The translations under genes were made by a program, and so were the position numbers. A DNA stretch of 51,795 bases. Origin: Actinomycetes bacterium. GTDB lineage: Bacteria > Actinomycetota > Acidimicrobiia > Acidimicrobiales > Ilumatobacteraceae. This document shows positions 33,376-41,884 of the stretch, piece after piece. Under the pieces are notes generated by a model. The model saw only the letters and a list, made by a program, of their open reading frames with translations, searched no databases and was not told the DNA's origin. The stretch lies in contig BJGF01000003.1 in assembly GCA_014190295.1 (NCBI GenBank), positions 1-51,795 on the forward strand. The letters are read 5' to 3'. Each line of letters starts with the position of its first letter. Positions within the stretch are counted from its first letter, which is position 1.

Positions 33376-33834
33376 GTGACTCTTTACATAGTTCGCCACG
33401 CCAAAGCCGGAAAGCGCAGCGAATGGGATGGCCCTGATGAATTACGACCCCTCAGCGATAGAGGCTGGGAACAGGCACGAATGCTCGCCGAAAAACTTAA
33501 ATTAATTTCACCAACAAATTTAATTTCGAGTCCAGCCACCAGGTGTAAACAAACTCTTGAGCCGCTCAGTAAAGCAACAAATATCAAAATTGTTTCTGAT
33601 CAGCGATTATTTGAACATGGTGATATTGCAAAAACTCTGGAAGTGCTCGAAGAAGTCGAAGATTCAACTGTGATTTCAAGTCATGGCGACATGATTCCTG
33701 AAGTAATTAAATTGCTTGAGCGTCGCGGAATGGAAATCGGGTCTAAGCCAGATTGGCGAAAAGCCTCGGTCTGGGTCGTTGAGCGCACAAATCGTGGATT
33801 CGAATCGGCAGTTGCATGGGCGCCGCCGCAATAA
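33376..33834 (+). CDS. sixA: SixA-like phosphohistidine phosphatase
   Basis: A 152-residue histidine phosphatase. LYIVRHAKAGKRSEWDGPD holds the RHA catalytic motif, RPLSDRGWEQARMLAEKL and LISSPATRCKQTL give the second arginine, and VISSHGDMIPEVI the second histidine. Small size and the RHA form point to SixA rather than phosphoglycerate mutase. In enterobacteria SixA acts on PtsO/NPr; the target here is unknown. The GTG start appears leaderless. Confidence 0.88.
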   Translation: MTLYIVRHAKAGKRSEWDGPDELRPLSDRGWEQARMLAEKLKLISPTNLISSPATRCKQTLEPLSKATNIKIVSDQRLFEHGDIAKTLEVLEEVEDSTVISSHGDMIPEVIKLLERRGMEIGSKPDWRKASVWVVERTNRGFESAVAWAPPQ

Positions 33835-33863
33835 CGTCGCCGCCGCAAATCGAAGATTAAAAC

Positions 33864-34610
33864 TCAGCCGGCGATAACTGCATCAACTTCGGCAACAATC
33901 GAATCAACAAAACTTTTAACCTCAGCAGGTGGATTTTGTGATTCACAAATTGTTAATTGCTCGCGAGCCCCAACAGCGTCAGCCGCTAGACGAAAACGAA
34001 CGATACCAAGAAAGCAATGTGCATCCGGATAACTTGCGTCGAGAGATATCGCTCGTTCAAGATCGCTTGATGCAGAAAGAAATGCAAGTTGCTTAATTTC
34101 ATCACCAGCACTACGAGCAATAAGCGCCAGCAACCACGCGCGATATGTGAGCGCTTCAAGATTGTCTGGGTCAAGACCCAGAACTTGAGAATACAACTCA
34201 ATTGCCGCTTGTGGGTCTATGAAATTTGTGGCTCGGGCTCGAGACAGAATCGAAGCAGTTGAATCTTCGATACCACCAGAAAGTGACTGCCCTGACAAAC
34301 GTTGACCAGACTGACGAGCCACCAACCAACCTGTGCCCGCTGCGACCACGACAACGACCAGCACTGTGAAGCATGTCCGACGCAACCTGCTTGCTTGCTT
34401 ATTGATTTCACCAGCAACGCCTGCCGATTGGGGTAATTCAATTTGTTTAATTATTTCTGCCGTGCGGGCGACATAATCTGAGCGCAAAGCCTGATAGTCA
34501 TCTGAATCTATGTCTCCAACTGCGAACTCGGCATCGAGATCGCGCAAAGAGTTCAATAAAAACTTTCGCTGCTCAACCAGACTCTCAAGATCTTCGTCAG
34601 ACCTGGTCAC
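33864..34610 (-). CDS. CcmI-like membrane TPR protein of cytochrome c maturation
   Basis: A 248-residue protein. An N-terminal cytoplasmic helix pair (LVEQRKFLLNSLRDLDAEFAVGDIDSDDY, typical of CcmI/CycH starts) precedes one membrane segment (VLVVVVVAAGTGWLVA) and TPR-like repeats (AIELYSQVLGLDPDNLEALTYRAW, AISLDASYPDAHCFLGIV). CcmI presents apocytochrome c to the haem ligation complex. Its position directly after ccmH, 5 bases apart, supports the role. It is shorter than proteobacterial CcmI. It is the last gene of the ccm operon. Confidence 0.82.
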   Translation of the reverse strand: MTRSDEDLESLVEQRKFLLNSLRDLDAEFAVGDIDSDDYQALRSDYVARTAEIIKQIELPQSAGVAGEINKQASRLRRTCFTVLVVVVVAAGTGWLVARQSGQRLSGQSLSGGIEDSTASILSRARATNFIDPQAAIELYSQVLGLDPDNLEALTYRAWLLALIARSAGDEIKQLAFLSASSDLERAISLDASYPDAHCFLGIVRFRLAADAVGAREQLTICESQNPPAEVKSFVDSIVAEVDAVIAG

Positions 34611-34615
34611 AAAAA

Positions 34616-35095
34616 TTAACCTTTACTCTGGTCATCAGAAACTTGAGCGAGAGCTTGTTCGACAAGTTTCTCGTCTTGGGCACTTGGTGCACCCGGCTTG
34701 TTGCGACTCCAGCGAGCAAAAGCACCAACTAATAACGAGATCGCAATAATCAAAGCCGCAACCGGAAGAGACCAGACCAGTGAATCCAAACCTGTTGCTC
34801 GTGGCACTAATAAAACCTGTCCACCAAATCGTTGTTCGATATAGCTAATAATCTCATCGTCAGAGCGCAAACCTGCACCAACTTGACGAGCCACCTCAGT
34901 GCGAATCGCCTGCGCCGCTGGCGCCCGAGAAACAAAAACGCTCTCACCCGAACAAGTTGGACATGCAAGATGCGATGTAAGCGAGTCAATACGGTCTTGT
35001 TGAGTCAGCGGAGAACCTGAGCGCGTAACGCCAATCGCCAAAAGTACGCCCGTCAACAACAACATTGCGATCCAAATTAGTTTTTTTGTTTTCAT
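34616..35095 (-). CDS. ccmH: Cytochrome c-type biogenesis protein CcmH
   Basis: A 159-residue membrane protein. An N-terminal hydrophobic segment is followed by SHLACPTCSGESVFVS with the redox pair Cys45/Cys48, matching LRCPxCQxxS of CcmH. LRSDDEIISYIEQRFGGQVLLVPR is the conserved three-helix domain. A C-terminal membrane span ends in FARWSRNK. It keeps apocytochrome c cysteines reduced for haem ligation. It overlaps ccmG by 4 bases. Confidence 0.94.
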   Translation of the reverse strand: MKTKKLIWIAMLLLTGVLLAIGVTRSGSPLTQQDRIDSLTSHLACPTCSGESVFVSRAPAAQAIRTEVARQVGAGLRSDDEIISYIEQRFGGQVLLVPRATGLDSLVWSLPVAALIIAISLLVGAFARWSRNKPGAPSAQDEKLVEQALAQVSDDQSKG

Positions 35096-35652
35096 GACGT
35101 GAACTCTTCACGCAATTTATCAAGTTGTGCTTCGAGCAAACCCTTGCTCAACTCACCAGTAACTCTGAGTCGCACTAATCCATTTGGGTCGATGATCCAA
35201 GTTTCTGGAACACGGGCAACACCAAACGCCACGGCGATTGCGCCATTATCGTCTTTCAACTTTGTCCAAGATCCACCATTCTTAGAAAAGAATTCACGAA
35301 CTGCGATGTCACTATCGTCATTCACAACTGTGTATAACTCGGCCCTGTTCACATTTTCAAATTCGCGGTTGGCAAAATCAACCAACAACGGGTGCTCATT
35401 GATACACGGAACACAAGTTGAATTGAAGAAATTTAAAACGACCCACGAACCCTTTCTTCGCTCTAAAACAAACGGTTGATCGTCAATAGTTGACGCAACG
35501 ATTGATGGTGCCGGCTGACCAAGAAGTGGCGAGCGCGCAACTTGTCCGTCACTTGGTTTAGAAATAATTAAAACCCAAAGCAACAACACAAGAACAAATG
35601 CAACGACACCCGAAACGACTTTGACGAGATATTTAGAGAACATATTTATCAA
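35092..35652 (-). CDS. ccmG: Thiol:disulfide interchange protein CcmG/DsbE
   Basis: A 186-residue membrane-anchored thioredoxin. One N-terminal membrane segment (VVAFVLVLLLWVLII) precedes the thioredoxin fold with FFNSTCVPCINEHPLL as active site, where CVPC at about residue 80 replaces the more usual CxPC variants WCxxC. The cis-Pro region is VARVPETWIIDPNGLV, close to the GVPETFLID motif of CcmG. It reduces CcmH or apocytochrome c. It overlaps ccmF and ccmH. Confidence 0.92.
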   Translation of the reverse strand: MINMFSKYLVKVVSGVVAFVLVLLLWVLIISKPSDGQVARSPLLGQPAPSIVASTIDDQPFVLERRKGSWVVLNFFNSTCVPCINEHPLLVDFANREFENVNRAELYTVVNDDSDIAVREFFSKNGGSWTKLKDDNGAIAVAFGVARVPETWIIDPNGLVRLRVTGELSKGLLEAQLDKLREEFTS

Positions 35653-37619
35653 GCGCTCTTGTTGGCAACTAAAACTGGTGCACTAGTTGCGTCTGTCGGT
35701 CGGCGACGACGACCCGGAAAGGCTGCAAGAAAAGTGCCGATCGCCATCAAACCAGTACCAATCCAAAGCCACGAGATCATTGGTTTGATGAATATTTTGA
35801 TTCGTGCCGTATTTGAATCTTGACGCACAGGTGGCTCGAGGGTCAAATAGATATCGCTCGTCAGAGATGTTTTAACCGAAGGAGTTCCGACGTTCATCCC
35901 AATGCGGGTGTATTTCGTGATCGCTGGCTCATAAGTTTTGCCGCCGTCGACGATTACGAGTGCTTTGACACTTACACTTCTGTCATCACGGACTTCAATT
36001 ACGTCGGTTAATTCAAAACTGTGACCGGCGAAAGTTGCCGGCACGCCCGCGACCAATGAAAGTTCTTGACTCTTGCTATAACTATTTGATGCGCCAAGTG
36101 CGACTGCAATAAGAATTACGCCGAGATGCACGATCATTCCGCCATTGGCTCGGCCCACAAGACCGCGAAATCCTTGACGACGTGTGGCGAGCACGACTTG
36201 ACGCAAAGCCGCGCCAGAAGAAACTCCTCCGAGTGTGAAGGTCAATAACGGGGCCAAACCATATGCGCCAGATGCAAGGCTCGCAACGAGAGCCGCAATG
36301 CCACACCATGCCGGCCAAAATAATCTCGTCTGCAAAGTTTCAGCCGATGCTTTGCGCCACGGCAACACTGGAGCAATCGACATCAATGTAAGTAACGCGA
36401 TACCAATTGGCACGGTAAGTCGATCAAAAAACGGTGCTCCAACAGCGATCTGACGATTTTGTAACGCCTCAATAATTAATGGAAACACTGTGCCAAGCAG
36501 AACTACAAACGCGAACACGGCGAACAGAACATTGTTCGCCAAGAACGCCGCCTCGCGCGACAGCGGCGAGTCGATCACTCCTGGACTTCGCAACTTGTCA
36601 CCACGCCATCCGATTAGAAAAACTGAAACTACTAATACGACTGCAAAAAATGAAAGGAACCAAGCACCGATACCGCTCTCACTAAAAGCATGCACACTAT
36701 TTAATACTCCCGAGCGTGTTAAAAAAGTTCCAAGAATCGTCAAACTAAACGTGGCTACTAATAACGAAATGTTCCAGACCCGCAACATTCCGCGACGCTC
36801 TTGCACTAAGACCGAATGAATGTAGGCCGTGCCCGTTATCCACGGAAGCAAGGACGCATTCTCAACTGGATCCCATGCCCAAACTCCACTCCATCCAAGA
36901 ACTTCATAACTCCACCAACTGCCGAGTGCAATACCAAATGTTAAAAAACCCCATGCAAACAACGACCAGCGACGAGTTGCCAACAACCAACCCTCACCTA
37001 CCCGTCCCGTGACTAACGCAGCGATCGCAAATGCAAACGGCACCGTGACGCCGACATAACCGAGATACAAAATTGGTGGATGAAACATCACCAGAATGTG
37101 ATTTTGCAGTAACGGATTAGGTCCTGGGCCATCTAAAACTCCGGGTGCACCATTTGCAAATGGATTTGCGGGGAAAAAAGAAACCAGGAAAAAGAACGCC
37201 AGCACAATCATCATCACCGCCATTGCCCATGCAGCAAGTGATTCGTTCATCCGCTTGCGCATCCAAAAACAAACTGCCAGGGTGTAACCAGAAAGAATCA
37301 ATACCCACATCAAGATTGATCCTTCGAGCGCGCTCCATACAGCGGCGAAATTGTAGAGCGCCGGTGTTGACCAAGAACCAACTTTCTGCACATAAGCCAG
37401 CGAGAAATCGCGCGTGATCATCGCATACTCCATGACCGCAAATGCGCCGAGTGCTGCAGCAAACGCCAGCACCGCGAAACGCGAAACTAAGCGGATCACT
37501 CGTGGTTCGTTGTTTCGCACGCCAGTTATCGCGGCGAATGCGCCGAAAACAGAGCCGACAAAACCGACCAGCAATAAAGCGCGACCGATCGTGCCGATTA
37601 TCCCTGCACTTGCGAGCAT
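35649..37619 (-). CDS. ccmF: Haem lyase CcmF
   Basis: A 656-residue polytopic membrane protein with about 14-15 hydrophobic segments. The haem-handling WWD domain is SGVWAWDPVENASLLPW, preceded by GSWWSYEVLGW. HPPILYLGYVG contains a conserved haem-ligand histidine, and LTRSGVLNSVHAFSE another. A periplasmic domain near the C-terminus is followed by a last membrane span. It attaches haem from CcmE to the CXXCH cysteines of apocytochrome c. The start overlaps ccmE by 22 bases. Confidence 0.96.
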   Translation of the reverse strand: MLASAGIIGTIGRALLLVGFVGSVFGAFAAITGVRNNEPRVIRLVSRFAVLAFAAALGAFAVMEYAMITRDFSLAYVQKVGSWSTPALYNFAAVWSALEGSILMWVLILSGYTLAVCFWMRKRMNESLAAWAMAVMMIVLAFFFLVSFFPANPFANGAPGVLDGPGPNPLLQNHILVMFHPPILYLGYVGVTVPFAFAIAALVTGRVGEGWLLATRRWSLFAWGFLTFGIALGSWWSYEVLGWSGVWAWDPVENASLLPWITGTAYIHSVLVQERRGMLRVWNISLLVATFSLTILGTFLTRSGVLNSVHAFSESGIGAWFLSFFAVVLVVSVFLIGWRGDKLRSPGVIDSPLSREAAFLANNVLFAVFAFVVLLGTVFPLIIEALQNRQIAVGAPFFDRLTVPIGIALLTLMSIAPVLPWRKASAETLQTRLFWPAWCGIAALVASLASGAYGLAPLLTFTLGGVSSGAALRQVVLATRRQGFRGLVGRANGGMIVHLGVILIAVALGASNSYSKSQELSLVAGVPATFAGHSFELTDVIEVRDDRSVSVKALVIVDGGKTYEPAITKYTRIGMNVGTPSVKTSLTSDIYLTLEPPVRQDSNTARIKIFIKPMISWLWIGTGLMAIGTFLAAFPGRRRRPTDATSAPVLVANKSA

Positions 37620-38065
37620 GCCGCGCTCCCAGAGTTTTCTAGTCGATCCTTATTTTTTGCTTCATACTCGTTTGAATGTTTAACTTCAATTCGATTCGAT
37701 TCAAGCACACCATTCACAAGACGACCGTGTGCAACGACTGAAATGCATTCTTGAAAAACCCCGCCAGGGTCGCCCGAATAAACGACGTCCAGCGATTTTC
37801 CGTTAAATACAAGTTTGAATTCTGTTGTGTTATCACTTTTAGCCAACGAGCCTTGTTCGACCGTGCCCTGCACTCGTAATCTATTTGCAGTATCGCAACC
37901 AGAACGTACGCCGACCTCGTCGACGTTGCAGTAATAGTCAATTGCAGATGACAAGAACTGAGTAACAACGATGACGCCACCAATACCGACAAGAGATAAA
38001 ACAATGATTGGCATCCAGCGACGGCGCTTGGGCGAAATCGTTTCAGGTCGTGGTGTTAGATCCAT
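37598..38065 (-). CDS. ccmE: Haem chaperone CcmE
   Basis: A 155-residue protein with one N-terminal membrane segment and an OB-fold domain (RLRVQGTVEQGSL, VFNGKSLDVVYSGDPGGVFQEC, VVAHGRLVNGVLESNRIEVKH). His130 and Tyr134 form the HxxxY motif that binds haem covalently, as in proteobacterial CcmE and unlike the cysteine variant of some archaeal and bacterial CcmE. Two extra cysteines (YYCNVDEVGVRSGC) lie just after the membrane segment. It overlaps the ccmD-like gene by 10 bases. Confidence 0.94.
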   Translation of the reverse strand: MDLTPRPETISPKRRRWMPIIVLSLVGIGGVIVVTQFLSSAIDYYCNVDEVGVRSGCDTANRLRVQGTVEQGSLAKSDNTTEFKLVFNGKSLDVVYSGDPGGVFQECISVVAHGRLVNGVLESNRIEVKHSNEYEAKNKDRLENSGSAACSQVQG

Positions 38066-38190
38066 GGTTTGTTTTTATCTTCAACAAGTTTTGCTGATTC
38101 TTTAGCACGACGCAAAGTAACGACTGCAAATAATAAAATAGCCCCGATGGTCAAAACGTATGAAGCAAAAATAAACCCGGCGTTTTGCAT
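38056..38190 (-). CDS. ccmD: CcmD-like short membrane protein
   Basis: A 44-residue frame begins with the ATG immediately after the ccmC stop codon. It starts MQNAGFIFASYVLTIGAILLF, has a single membrane segment, and continues with VTLRRAKESAKLVEDK, a basic then charged tail. Size, topology and place between ccmC and ccmE match CcmD, which helps release haem-loaded CcmE from CcmABC. It overlaps ccmE by 10 bases. Sequence conservation of CcmD is weak, so assignment rests partly on position. Confidence 0.85.
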   Translation of the reverse strand: MQNAGFIFASYVLTIGAILLFAVVTLRRAKESAKLVEDKNKPWI

Positions 38191-38979
38191 CTAATTGCTC
38201 GCATTTTCGCTCTGACGCGCGAGAATCGCATTATCTAAGCCTCGTTCGTTGGAAAGATCACTGAGCAACATTGTGCGTTGACGATGCAGAACGAGCCACG
38301 CGAACACGAGAGTGAATGCAACCACGCCACTGAACAAAGTAAACAACATCAAGCCATCCATTTTTACGTCACCATTCGGATCCAAAATTGTTGCGCGCTG
38401 GTGCAAACTGCGCCAAAATACAACGCTGAAATGCACGAGTGGAATCTCAAGCACCGCAAGCAGAGCGATGACACCTGAACGTCTCGCACGCTGTTCGATT
38501 GAACCATCAAGACGACGCACGGCGAGATAGCCGATGTAAGTAACAAATAAAAACGCAGTCGTAGTCAGGCGTGGATCCCACTGCCAGAACTCTCCCCAAG
38601 TAAGTCGACCCCACAGGCTTCCGGTGATCAAAGTGATCGCCATGAACATCACACCTACCTCTGCAGACGCTCCGGCGACCCGATCAAAACCAAGTGAGTG
38701 ACGCTTGGCAAAAATATAAAAGGAAGATGCGATTGCAGTGACAATGAATGCGAGATACGCAATCCATGCAGATGGCACATGAACGTACATGATTCGAACC
38801 GACTCACCTTGCACGACATCGGCAGGAGTAAATACGAGCCCACTGATCACAACCCAAGCCATTACGACAATCGCAAGAACACCGATCACGCGAGTCGCCT
38901 GAGTGCCGGTGCTCGAAAACTTCTGCGATGATTGTGACATTTTTAAACTGACTCCTGTATTTACTTGACTGGCTTTCAT
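38191..38979 (-). CDS. ccmC: Haem exporter membrane protein CcmC
   Basis: About 262 residues with six hydrophobic segments. The WWD motif is GRLTWGEFWQWDPRLTT, and MYVHVPSAWIAYLAF carries one of the two flanking histidine ligands. CcmC loads haem onto CcmE. The frame is open to 39063, but the ATG at 38979 overlaps the ccmB stop (ATGA). A second ATG at 38940 (MSQSSQ) has AGGAG upstream and could be used instead. Confidence 0.94.
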   Translation of the reverse strand: MKASQVNTGVSLKMSQSSQKFSSTGTQATRVIGVLAIVVMAWVVISGLVFTPADVVQGESVRIMYVHVPSAWIAYLAFIVTAIASSFYIFAKRHSLGFDRVAGASAEVGVMFMAITLITGSLWGRLTWGEFWQWDPRLTTTAFLFVTYIGYLAVRRLDGSIEQRARRSGVIALLAVLEIPLVHFSVVFWRSLHQRATILDPNGDVKMDGLMLFTLFSGVVAFTLVFAWLVLHRQRTMLLSDLSNERGLDNAILARQSENASN

Positions 38980-39668
38980 TCGTCGATCAATGGTCCAAAA
39001 GCTAATGAGCCTCCGATACCGAACACCGCAGCAAAAATTGTTAGTAGACCAACCCACGCCCAACCTTCAGAAGTTGCTGCTCCACCGCTACCAAAAGCCG
39101 CTTCCGTGGCTCGTGTGGCAGCAATAAGAACTGGTGCCACAACAGGTAACAACAACAATGGAAGCAAAGTTTCGCGACCAGTTGTGCCCGCAGTGAGACC
39201 GCCATAAAGCGTACCCACGAAGCCCAATCCAGTTGTAGCGCAGATCACACAAGTGACTAACAGCACTAAACCGGCAGCCGAAACTTGTACTTGATAGAGC
39301 AAAAACGCGGCGGCGATAAGCACCACATCTAGTGCGATCAATTGCAAAGTCAAGGCGATCGCCTTGCCTAAAAATACGGCCGAAAGATCAATACCTGCCA
39401 CACGCAACGAATCGAGTGCCGAATCAGATGTATCAATCGCAAACGACCGTTGCACAATCACGAATAGCGAAAAAATTGTTGCGAGCCAAATCAAACCACC
39501 AGCAACTCGTTGCAAGACATCGTCATTGTCAAGTGCAAAAGCGAACATGATCATGATCAGGCCGGCAAATGGCAGCACTTGATTTGTCACGACTCGACTG
39601 CGAGCTTCGATTCGCAGATCTTTGGTCAGAACAGCGCTGACGACACGACTTCTAGGGGTTTGATTCAT
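38976..39668 (-). CDS. ccmB: Haem exporter permease CcmB
   Basis: A 230-residue permease with six hydrophobic segments. AVLTKDLRIEARSRVVTNQVLPFA is the conserved CcmB start (core KDLRIEARSR). RSFAIDTSDSALDSLRVAGI follows and matches the usual loop after the first span pair. ATTGLGFVGTLYGGLTAGTTGRETLLPLLLLP is the conserved late region. It pairs with CcmA and overlaps it by 4 bases. Confidence 0.93.
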   Translation of the reverse strand: MNQTPRSRVVSAVLTKDLRIEARSRVVTNQVLPFAGLIMIMFAFALDNDDVLQRVAGGLIWLATIFSLFVIVQRSFAIDTSDSALDSLRVAGIDLSAVFLGKAIALTLQLIALDVVLIAAAFLLYQVQVSAAGLVLLVTCVICATTGLGFVGTLYGGLTAGTTGRETLLPLLLLPVVAPVLIAATRATEAAFGSGGAATSEGWAWVGLLTIFAAVFGIGGSLAFGPLIDE

Positions 39669-40312
39669 GCTGGCTTCACCATTCCCGTTGTAACCATCAA
39701 ACTGCGTGTCGCCAATGAGCGTGCACGTTCAATTTCGTGTGACGCAAAAATTACCGTTGCGCCTGAGTCTCGCGCCGCACGAAGTGTTCGATCAAGCTCA
39801 TCACGACCCTGCGTGTCGAGCCCTGCATGCGGCTCATCTAACAACCACAACTGCGCGCGACGAACAATCAATGATGCAAGAGCACAACGACGACGTTGAC
39901 CCGCAGAAAGTTTCGCAACTTGCGTCTCGCCTAGACGACCAGAAATACCCATTGCAATCATTGCTTGATCTACGTCTTGGCGCGTCGCCCCAACCAAACG
40001 AGACCAGAACAACATATTTTCCAAAACTGTGAGATCTTGAAATAATCCGTTCGCATGACCCAGCAAACCAACTCTTGACCGAACAGCTACTCGGTTGGTG
40101 CTTAAATCGCAACCTAAAACGTTTGCAGTGCCACGAGCAATCGGCAACAGACCAGCGCATGCTCGCAACAAAGTTGTTTTGCCCGCCCCGTTGGGCCCCT
40201 GCAATAAAACGATTTCTCCCTTGTCAACCGAAAATGTTGCACCAGCCACAGCCGGAAAATTGTCATACACAATTACAACATCTTTGAAGTCAACTACTTT
40301 TTCGCTGGGCAT
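39665..40312 (-). CDS. ccmA: Haem exporter ATP-binding protein CcmA
   Basis: A 215-residue ABC ATPase. Walker A is LLQGPNGAGKTTLLRACAGLL, the typical CcmA form. The signature is VAKLSAGQRRRCALASL, Walker B is LWLLDEPHAGLDTQGR, and the H-loop is IFASHEIERA. It drives release of haem-CcmE from the CcmABCD complex. The start follows the stop of the crotonase gene without a gap (TAG-ATG). Confidence 0.94.
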   Translation of the reverse strand: MPSEKVVDFKDVVIVYDNFPAVAGATFSVDKGEIVLLQGPNGAGKTTLLRACAGLLPIARGTANVLGCDLSTNRVAVRSRVGLLGHANGLFQDLTVLENMLFWSRLVGATRQDVDQAMIAMGISGRLGETQVAKLSAGQRRRCALASLIVRRAQLWLLDEPHAGLDTQGRDELDRTLRAARDSGATVIFASHEIERARSLATRSLMVTTGMVKPA

Positions 40313-41044
40313 CTACTCGCCTTTAAACTTTGCCGAACGCTTTTCGATAAACGCACTGCGACCCTCTTCAACATCATTGCTTGCCCACGCTCGGTCTCGT
40401 GCCGACTGCACGAGTTGATCGATTTCTGGTGCGGGTGATGACGCGTTGAGCGCTGCTTTGTGTCCGGCGATCGACAATGGCGCGAGCAATGCAATTTCAT
40501 TTGCCCAATTGATTGCGTCTTCAAGTTCGCCAATGCGCTGCACTGCACCAAGATTTGCCAACTCAGCACCAGAATAATTTCGTGCGGCAAGCAACATCGC
40601 CCGTGCAACCGGCCAAGAACACTCGCGTGCGAGACGCTCAACAGTCCAATGATTTACAACTAGTCCAAGTCGAGCAGCAGGAACACCGATGATGCTTTGC
40701 GCGGTTGCAACTCGAAGGTCACATGACATCGCGATTTGTGCACCTGCGCCAAGTGCGGGGCCAGAAATTGCGGCAATCGTTACGCTCGGCAGTGTCGCAA
40801 GTTGAATCAGAAATTTATGCAGCGCATCAGTGAACTCTGTTTCGCGAACTCCAGAAAGATCTGCCCCGGCACAAAACGCTGGTGCTGAACCAGTTATCAC
40901 GACCACACGTATTTTTTGCCGACTCGATTCGTCTAGTGCACTTGCGAGTTCAAACAAAGTCTGTTGATCGACCGCATTTCTGCGCTCAGGGCGATCAATT
41001 GTCGCCACCAGCACCGAATCGCCCCAGCTCAGCTTCACTGACAT
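40313..41044 (-). CDS. EchA6-like crotonase-fold protein, probably without hydratase activity
   Basis: A 243-residue crotonase-fold protein. RPERRNAVDQQTLFELASAL, PAFCAGADLSGV and ISGPALGAGAQIAMSCDLRV give the CoA-binding and oxyanion-hole elements. The catalytic glutamates of enoyl-CoA hydratase are not in place: the PE-x-x-x-G site reads GVPAARLGLVVNHWTVERLA. That sequence, AMLLAARNYSGAELANLGAVQRIG and the ending EKRSAKFKGE resemble mycobacterial EchA6, which binds acyl-CoA without turnover. The frame is open to 41092; ATG 41044 with GGACGG upstream is chosen. It is first in the ccm operon. Confidence 0.85.
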   Translation of the reverse strand: MSVKLSWGDSVLVATIDRPERRNAVDQQTLFELASALDESSRQKIRVVVITGSAPAFCAGADLSGVRETEFTDALHKFLIQLATLPSVTIAAISGPALGAGAQIAMSCDLRVATAQSIIGVPAARLGLVVNHWTVERLARECSWPVARAMLLAARNYSGAELANLGAVQRIGELEDAINWANEIALLAPLSIAGHKAALNASSPAPEIDQLVQSARDRAWASNDVEEGRSAFIEKRSAKFKGE

Positions 41045-41076
41045 TGATAACCGTCCCGTAACATAAACACAACGGT

Positions 41077-41370
41077 ATGGATTCTCGCACACAACACAAC
41101 AAAATTAACAACGAAATAATTAGTGATCCCGTTCTCGTTAAACGAGCGTTGATTTCTAATTGGGCCAAGCGCGCCAGCCGATTGGGCTACTCATTGTTTG
41201 GTGTGTCAATAGTCGCAGTTATTTGGGGATTGACAGTTGACTTCACACCAGGTGCCAGCCGTGTTGCGTCTGCAGGCTTGATCGCTGGGTGTGTTGTTTT
41301 GGCGCCGGCAATCCTCGTGCAATATTCGGTCAAGGCAGCGGTACGCGACGAGCGAGAACGTGGACTTTAG
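41077..41370 (+). CDS. Small membrane protein of unknown function
   Basis: A 97-residue protein from the ATG at 41077. A polar, charged N-terminal 35 residues (VLVKRALISNWAKRASRLGY) precede two hydrophobic segments, SLFGVSIVAVIWGLTV and VASAGLIAGCVVLAPAILV, and a charged tail RDERERGL. No family was recognised. It is divergent from the EchA6-like gene by 32 bases and lies 51 bases upstream of a lipoprotein gene in the same direction. Confidence 0.7.
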   Translation: MDSRTQHNKINNEIISDPVLVKRALISNWAKRASRLGYSLFGVSIVAVIWGLTVDFTPGASRVASAGLIAGCVVLAPAILVQYSVKAAVRDERERGL

Positions 41371-41421
41371 TCACTGCATAATTCCGCGCGCGACTCAAGA
41401 GATAGCGTTTTGTTGAATCCA

Positions 41422-41859
41422 ATGAGCTCTTCAATTAAAAACACTGGTCGCTATTTAGCAATTTTTATTTTTAGCGCGCCGTTTTTGAGTGGTTGCGCTA
41501 CAACGATTAATCAATCGGTGGTCACCGTCGTTTCAACTGGTTCAGAAACAACACCAGCAACAATCAACAGTCAATTGACAACTGATGAATTGCTAAGCGA
41601 ATTGTTGCTAGCCATCGATGACCTGAGTAAATCGATGCAAAAAGCTGAACGTCGACAAGTTACCCAGCAACTTGCGCAAGTGGTTTTGCTCAGCGATGCG
41701 ATTCGACCAAAAATATTGGCGTCGAGCGATCAACTAGCCTCTGATTTTGACCGTGTAATCAACTTGGCGAAAAGTTCTGTTGAACGCAACCGCCCGGCCG
41801 ACGCTGACAAAGCGTTGAGATTCTTGCCGTTAATTATCGAGGCTTTCGCAAAACTTTAA
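41422..41859 (+). CDS. Predicted small lipoprotein of unknown function
   Basis: A 145-residue protein. MSSSIKNTGRYLAIFIFSAPFLSGC is a lipoprotein signal with lipobox LSGC. The mature part has a threonine/serine-rich linker, then a helical charged segment (LLSELLLAIDDLSKSMQKAERRQVTQQLAQ). No catalytic motif or family was recognised. In-frame TTG codons lie at 41410 and 41413, but ATG 41422 starts the signal peptide cleanly. Confidence 0.72.
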   Translation: MSSSIKNTGRYLAIFIFSAPFLSGCATTINQSVVTVVSTGSETTPATINSQLTTDELLSELLLAIDDLSKSMQKAERRQVTQQLAQVVLLSDAIRPKILASSDQLASDFDRVINLAKSSVERNRPADADKALRFLPLIIEAFAKL

Positions 41860-41866
41860 ACAGAAG

Positions 41867-41884
41867 TAAAACTAATTGGTTTTA
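41867..41884. terminator. Weak hairpin between convergent lipoprotein and helicase genes
   Basis: TAAAAC and GTTTTA pair around a 6-base loop, 8 bases after the lipoprotein stop and overlapping the end of the convergent gene. It is AT-rich and short, so it is only a candidate. Confidence 0.3.
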
